From the NCBI GenBank assembly GCA_020073145.1, contig JAIQFS010000031.1:1-61693 (forward strand): a DNA stretch of 61,693 bases, in the 5' to 3' direction. Below, piece by piece: positions 59,626 through 61,693 of this stretch; positions within the stretch are counted from its first letter, which is position 1, and each line of letters opens with the position of its first letter. The position numbers and the translations under genes were made by a program. Under the pieces are notes generated by a model. The model did no database searches. It was not told the DNA's origin and was given only the letters and a program-made list of their open reading frames with translations. Source of the stretch: Terriglobia bacterium. Lineage in GTDB: Bacteria; Acidobacteriota; Terriglobia; Bryobacterales; Bryobacteraceae.

Positions 59626-61571
59626 ACGTTTTTGATCGAATCCTCAACGAACCCGTCTTCATAGAAGACTATGCCAAGGTGCGCCAAGGTTTGGCCATGG
59701 AGCGGGCTGGGCAACCCACTCTCTTCGATGACGCCGTGAATTCTCGATTGGCATATTTCGTCGAGGGCGTCCTAGCCAGCGCGCCGCAATGGAATGGGGC
59801 TCCCAAGGCACACGATATCTGCCGAATCGCCGCCGAAATAGCGGAATTACTGTCCGCGCGAACGCAGCCGGAGCGTATCTCAGCTAGGCGTTTCCGGCTC
59901 AGGGCGGCGTTGCTGTATGAACTCGCAGACTATCCAGCTATCGCTTCCGCCGTCTTAGAGAAGGCCGACTATTCCGAACCTCTTCAAAATCTCGTAGAGA
60001 GGCAAGGTGCATTTCGGCAACTGTATCCGATTCGAGAATGGCCCGGTGTCAGTGTAGGCGAGCCGAGCGGTACGTCCTTCGTCGAAGCGGCGCTTTACTC
60101 TGACGTCCGTTCTGTCATGAGATTTCAGCAGGGGATGGCCAGCGCTTTAGTCCAGAGAGGATCTGAACTTCTCGTAGCACTTAGTAAGGAGCTTTCGATT
60201 GGGTACTCCGCTTCTGAGATGGTAGCTTGGGAAGCTGTGATTAGCAGGCACGCTGCGGCAGCGGTTACGCGTTATGTGCCTACGGACCTTGTGGACAGCC
60301 TACGAGAGATGCGATTCCCGTCAGAATTGTGGTCGTCGCAAGCCGCTGCCATACAAGGGGGGCTTCTTAATCCCAAGTTCGACACTTGGGGCCTCGCCGC
60401 ACCAACGGGCACTGGCAAATCCTTTATTACGCGATTGCTGATTGCAGAAACTCTGAAACACAACACTGACTCCATTGTTCTTTATCTGGTGCCGAGCCGC
60501 GCCCTAGTATATGAAGTTTCGAGTAACCTAGCTGCCGCTCTGAAGCCCCTAGAGTACGAAGTGACTGCCGTCACACCTCAACTTGTCGCTCTCGATACCG
60601 GAGAGTCAGAGGTTATATCCCTGTCTTCCGTCCTAGTGCTTACTCCGGAGAAGGCAGATCTTTTGCTTCGCCTTGGTAATGACATACTCAGCAGGGTATC
60701 TCTGATAGTCATAGATGAAGCACATCACATCGAGTCTTCGACTAGGGGAGTCTTGTTGGAGATGTACTTATGGCGGATACGGCGGAGACTTCAGAAGCAG
60801 GCTCGATTCGTCTTTCTTTCGGCTGTTGCTCCGAATATCGACGAGGTCGTCGGGTGGGTTGGCTCCAACCCCGGGAGTGTCGTCATCGAGCAGCGGGCTA
60901 CACGCATGAGGGTGGGGGTCTACAAGGTCCGAGGCACCGGCAAAAAGGCATCGGGAACAATCGAATATTCCGATGGGACCGTGCTCCCACTCATCAGCTC
61001 GGGGGCCGATAGGGGCATAGGCCGTGGTATCGTCCAACTTGCCGCGAACGTGGTAAATTCCGGACCGGTCTTGGTTGTTGCGAAGGGTAAGCGGGAATGT
61101 GAGCGACTAGCGAAGTTGATGAATGAATGGATTTCGGAGAATGACCTGGAACACAACCTCTCCGACCATGATGCTCACGGTGAAACAGTCCAGCGACTGG
61201 ACGCCCGTCTAGAGCGTGAGATGTATCCCGAGGTGACGCTCCGAACTCTCGTTGCACATCGAATCGCCTACCATCACGCTGGTCTACCGCCGAGTGTACG
61301 GAACGGCCTGGAGGATGCGATACGCAAGGGATTGGTGGATTTCGTCTTCGCGACTACAACACTTGCAGAAGGCGTCAATTTTCCATTCTCAACAGTCATT
61401 GTACAGTCGCTTGCGCTGCGGGAGCCGCCTGAAAAGGGAAGGCCCGCGCGGTACAACCCCGTTACGCCGCGTGTGTTTTGGAACATTGCGGGTCGCGCTG
61501 GTAGGCCGGGGCATGATCGTGAGGGGCAAGTTATCCTGTTTGAGCCAAGCCTTGGCCTAGCAGGCTGCTGA
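59613..61571 (+). CDS. hamB: Ski2-like DEAD/DEAH-box helicase, candidate HamB, truncated by an insertion sequence
   Basis: 652 residues visible. An N-terminal ~240-residue helical region precedes the superfamily 2 core: Walker A APTGTGKS (263-270), IVLYLVPSRALVYEVSS, DEAH 368-371 in LIVIDEAHHIES, SAVAPN (motif III), RIAYHHAGLPPSVRNGLED, FATTTLAEGVNFP and motif VI GRAGRPGH (627-634). Hachiman helicases continue for several hundred residues after this point. Here the frame runs into CAGGCTGCTGAAA, the presumed end of an insertion sequence at 61561, and stops; the last 3-4 residues are not native. The protein is probably non-functional unless the shortened core still works with HamA. Confidence 0.75.
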   Translation: MFTLDVFDRILNEPVFIEDYAKVRQGLAMERAGQPTLFDDAVNSRLAYFVEGVLASAPQWNGAPKAHDICRIAAEIAELLSARTQPERISARRFRLRAALLYELADYPAIASAVLEKADYSEPLQNLVERQGAFRQLYPIREWPGVSVGEPSGTSFVEAALYSDVRSVMRFQQGMASALVQRGSELLVALSKELSIGYSASEMVAWEAVISRHAAAAVTRYVPTDLVDSLREMRFPSELWSSQAAAIQGGLLNPKFDTWGLAAPTGTGKSFITRLLIAETLKHNTDSIVLYLVPSRALVYEVSSNLAAALKPLEYEVTAVTPQLVALDTGESEVISLSSVLVLTPEKADLLLRLGNDILSRVSLIVIDEAHHIESSTRGVLLEMYLWRIRRRLQKQARFVFLSAVAPNIDEVVGWVGSNPGSVVIEQRATRMRVGVYKVRGTGKKASGTIEYSDGTVLPLISSGADRGIGRGIVQLAANVVNSGPVLVVAKGKRECERLAKLMNEWISENDLEHNLSDHDAHGETVQRLDARLEREMYPEVTLRTLVAHRIAYHHAGLPPSVRNGLEDAIRKGLVDFVFATTTLAEGVNFPFSTVIVQSLALREPPEKGRPARYNPVTPRVFWNIAGRAGRPGHDREGQVILFEPSLGLAGC

Positions 61572-61693
61572 AATTCTCTCCGAAACAAGTGACCTGAAGG
61601 ATGTTGCGGACGTCCTATCTGCATGCGCGGCGAAGACATCCAACAAGACGAACTGTTCAGCTACGGATCACTGGAGGAGCGGGTGCCGGAGGA
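61561..61693 (+). mobile_element. Left end of an insertion sequence (IS4/IS5-superfamily type) inside hamB
   Basis: CAGGCTGCTGAAA at 61561 resembles the terminal inverted repeats of several IS families and falls exactly where helicase similarity ends. CTAG (61557-61560) just before it could be a 4-base target duplication. A transposase gene opens about 60 bases inside. The right end lies outside the window. Confidence 0.65.
61623..61693 (+). CDS. Transposase N-terminus, IS5-like, 3' part outside window
   Basis: From ATG 61623 the only reasonable frame reads MRGEDIQQDELFSYGSLEER, then VPE. This matches the opening of transposases annotated as IS5-family in Acidobacteria and Proteobacteria (consensus start MRG-x-D-x-QQ, then FSY and RVP). 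Only 23 residues are visible, so the DDE core cannot be seen. Same strand as hamAB. Confidence 0.65.
   Translation, partial: MRGEDIQQDELFSYGSLEERVPE

Overview
The window is high-GC bacterial DNA (roughly 60-65% G+C by eye). It most resembles an Acidobacteria genome of the Solibacter/Bryobacter kind. Reasons: an Oar-like TonB-dependent receptor with an N-terminal carboxypeptidase-regulatory domain, an acidobacterial-type orphan MacB/FtsX permease, two copies of a secreted family with the repeated GIPRT/DGKP motif, PIG-L deacetylase and YVTN/phosphoesterase proteins, the futalosine menaquinone pair mqnE-mqnP, and abundant Ser/Thr kinase, PP2C and SpoIIE signalling. The taxon is inferred from gene content only.

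Layout. 1-3.7 kb: outer-membrane receptor whose last ~115 visible residues change character, running off the left edge. 3.9-7.7 kb: secreted hypothetical proteins plus a small accessory patch (XRE-like fragment, HEPN-like gene). 7.7-9.7 kb: mqnP-mqnE operon. 9.7-19.8 kb: PP2C phosphatase, Crp/Fnr regulator, YVTN/phosphoesterase, malQ, nuoB, malonyl-CoA decarboxylase, a haem-motif/HhH protein, patatin. 19.9-25.1 kb: PIG-L, SRPBCC protein, Ser/Thr kinase. 25.1-30.1 kb: minus-strand run rpiB-deoC-GAF/SpoIIE phosphatase-four-helix-bundle gene-lysA, where the four-helix-bundle gene sits between inverted arrays of a TTTTGCC heptamer. 30-39.5 kb: nickel/cobalt exporter, deacetylase, amino-acid permease, pcrA with a coupled 52-residue basic peptide, an orphan cas6, csp, infA. 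39.5-48.8 kb: an AAA+ ATPase fused to a receiver domain, solute-binding protein, an internally deleted ABC permease, DUF2088 protein, pilin-like peptide, MFS carrier. 48.8-58.2 kb: ABC exporter pair and hslV-hslU separated by a ~155-bp tandem duplication carrying two more heptamer arrays, then hydrolase, cyclase, redoxin, thrB, frr and an RNA methyltransferase. 58.2-61.7 kb: a lower-GC island with a decayed tyrosine recombinase and a nuclease-helicase pair that looks like Hachiman (HamA-HamB). Its helicase is cut by an insertion sequence at the right edge.

The most unusual material is: (1) the heptamer-array element family, one pair of which brackets a four-helix-bundle gene exactly between a stop codon and the next start codon; (2) a Cas6-family protein with no CRISPR array or other cas gene in view; (3) DeoC and RpiB with N-terminal extensions like those of microcompartment cargo but no shell genes in view; (4) the single-ring ClpB-type ATPase-receiver fusion; and (5) the IS-interrupted Hachiman-like island. 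No rRNA, tRNA or CRISPR array was seen.
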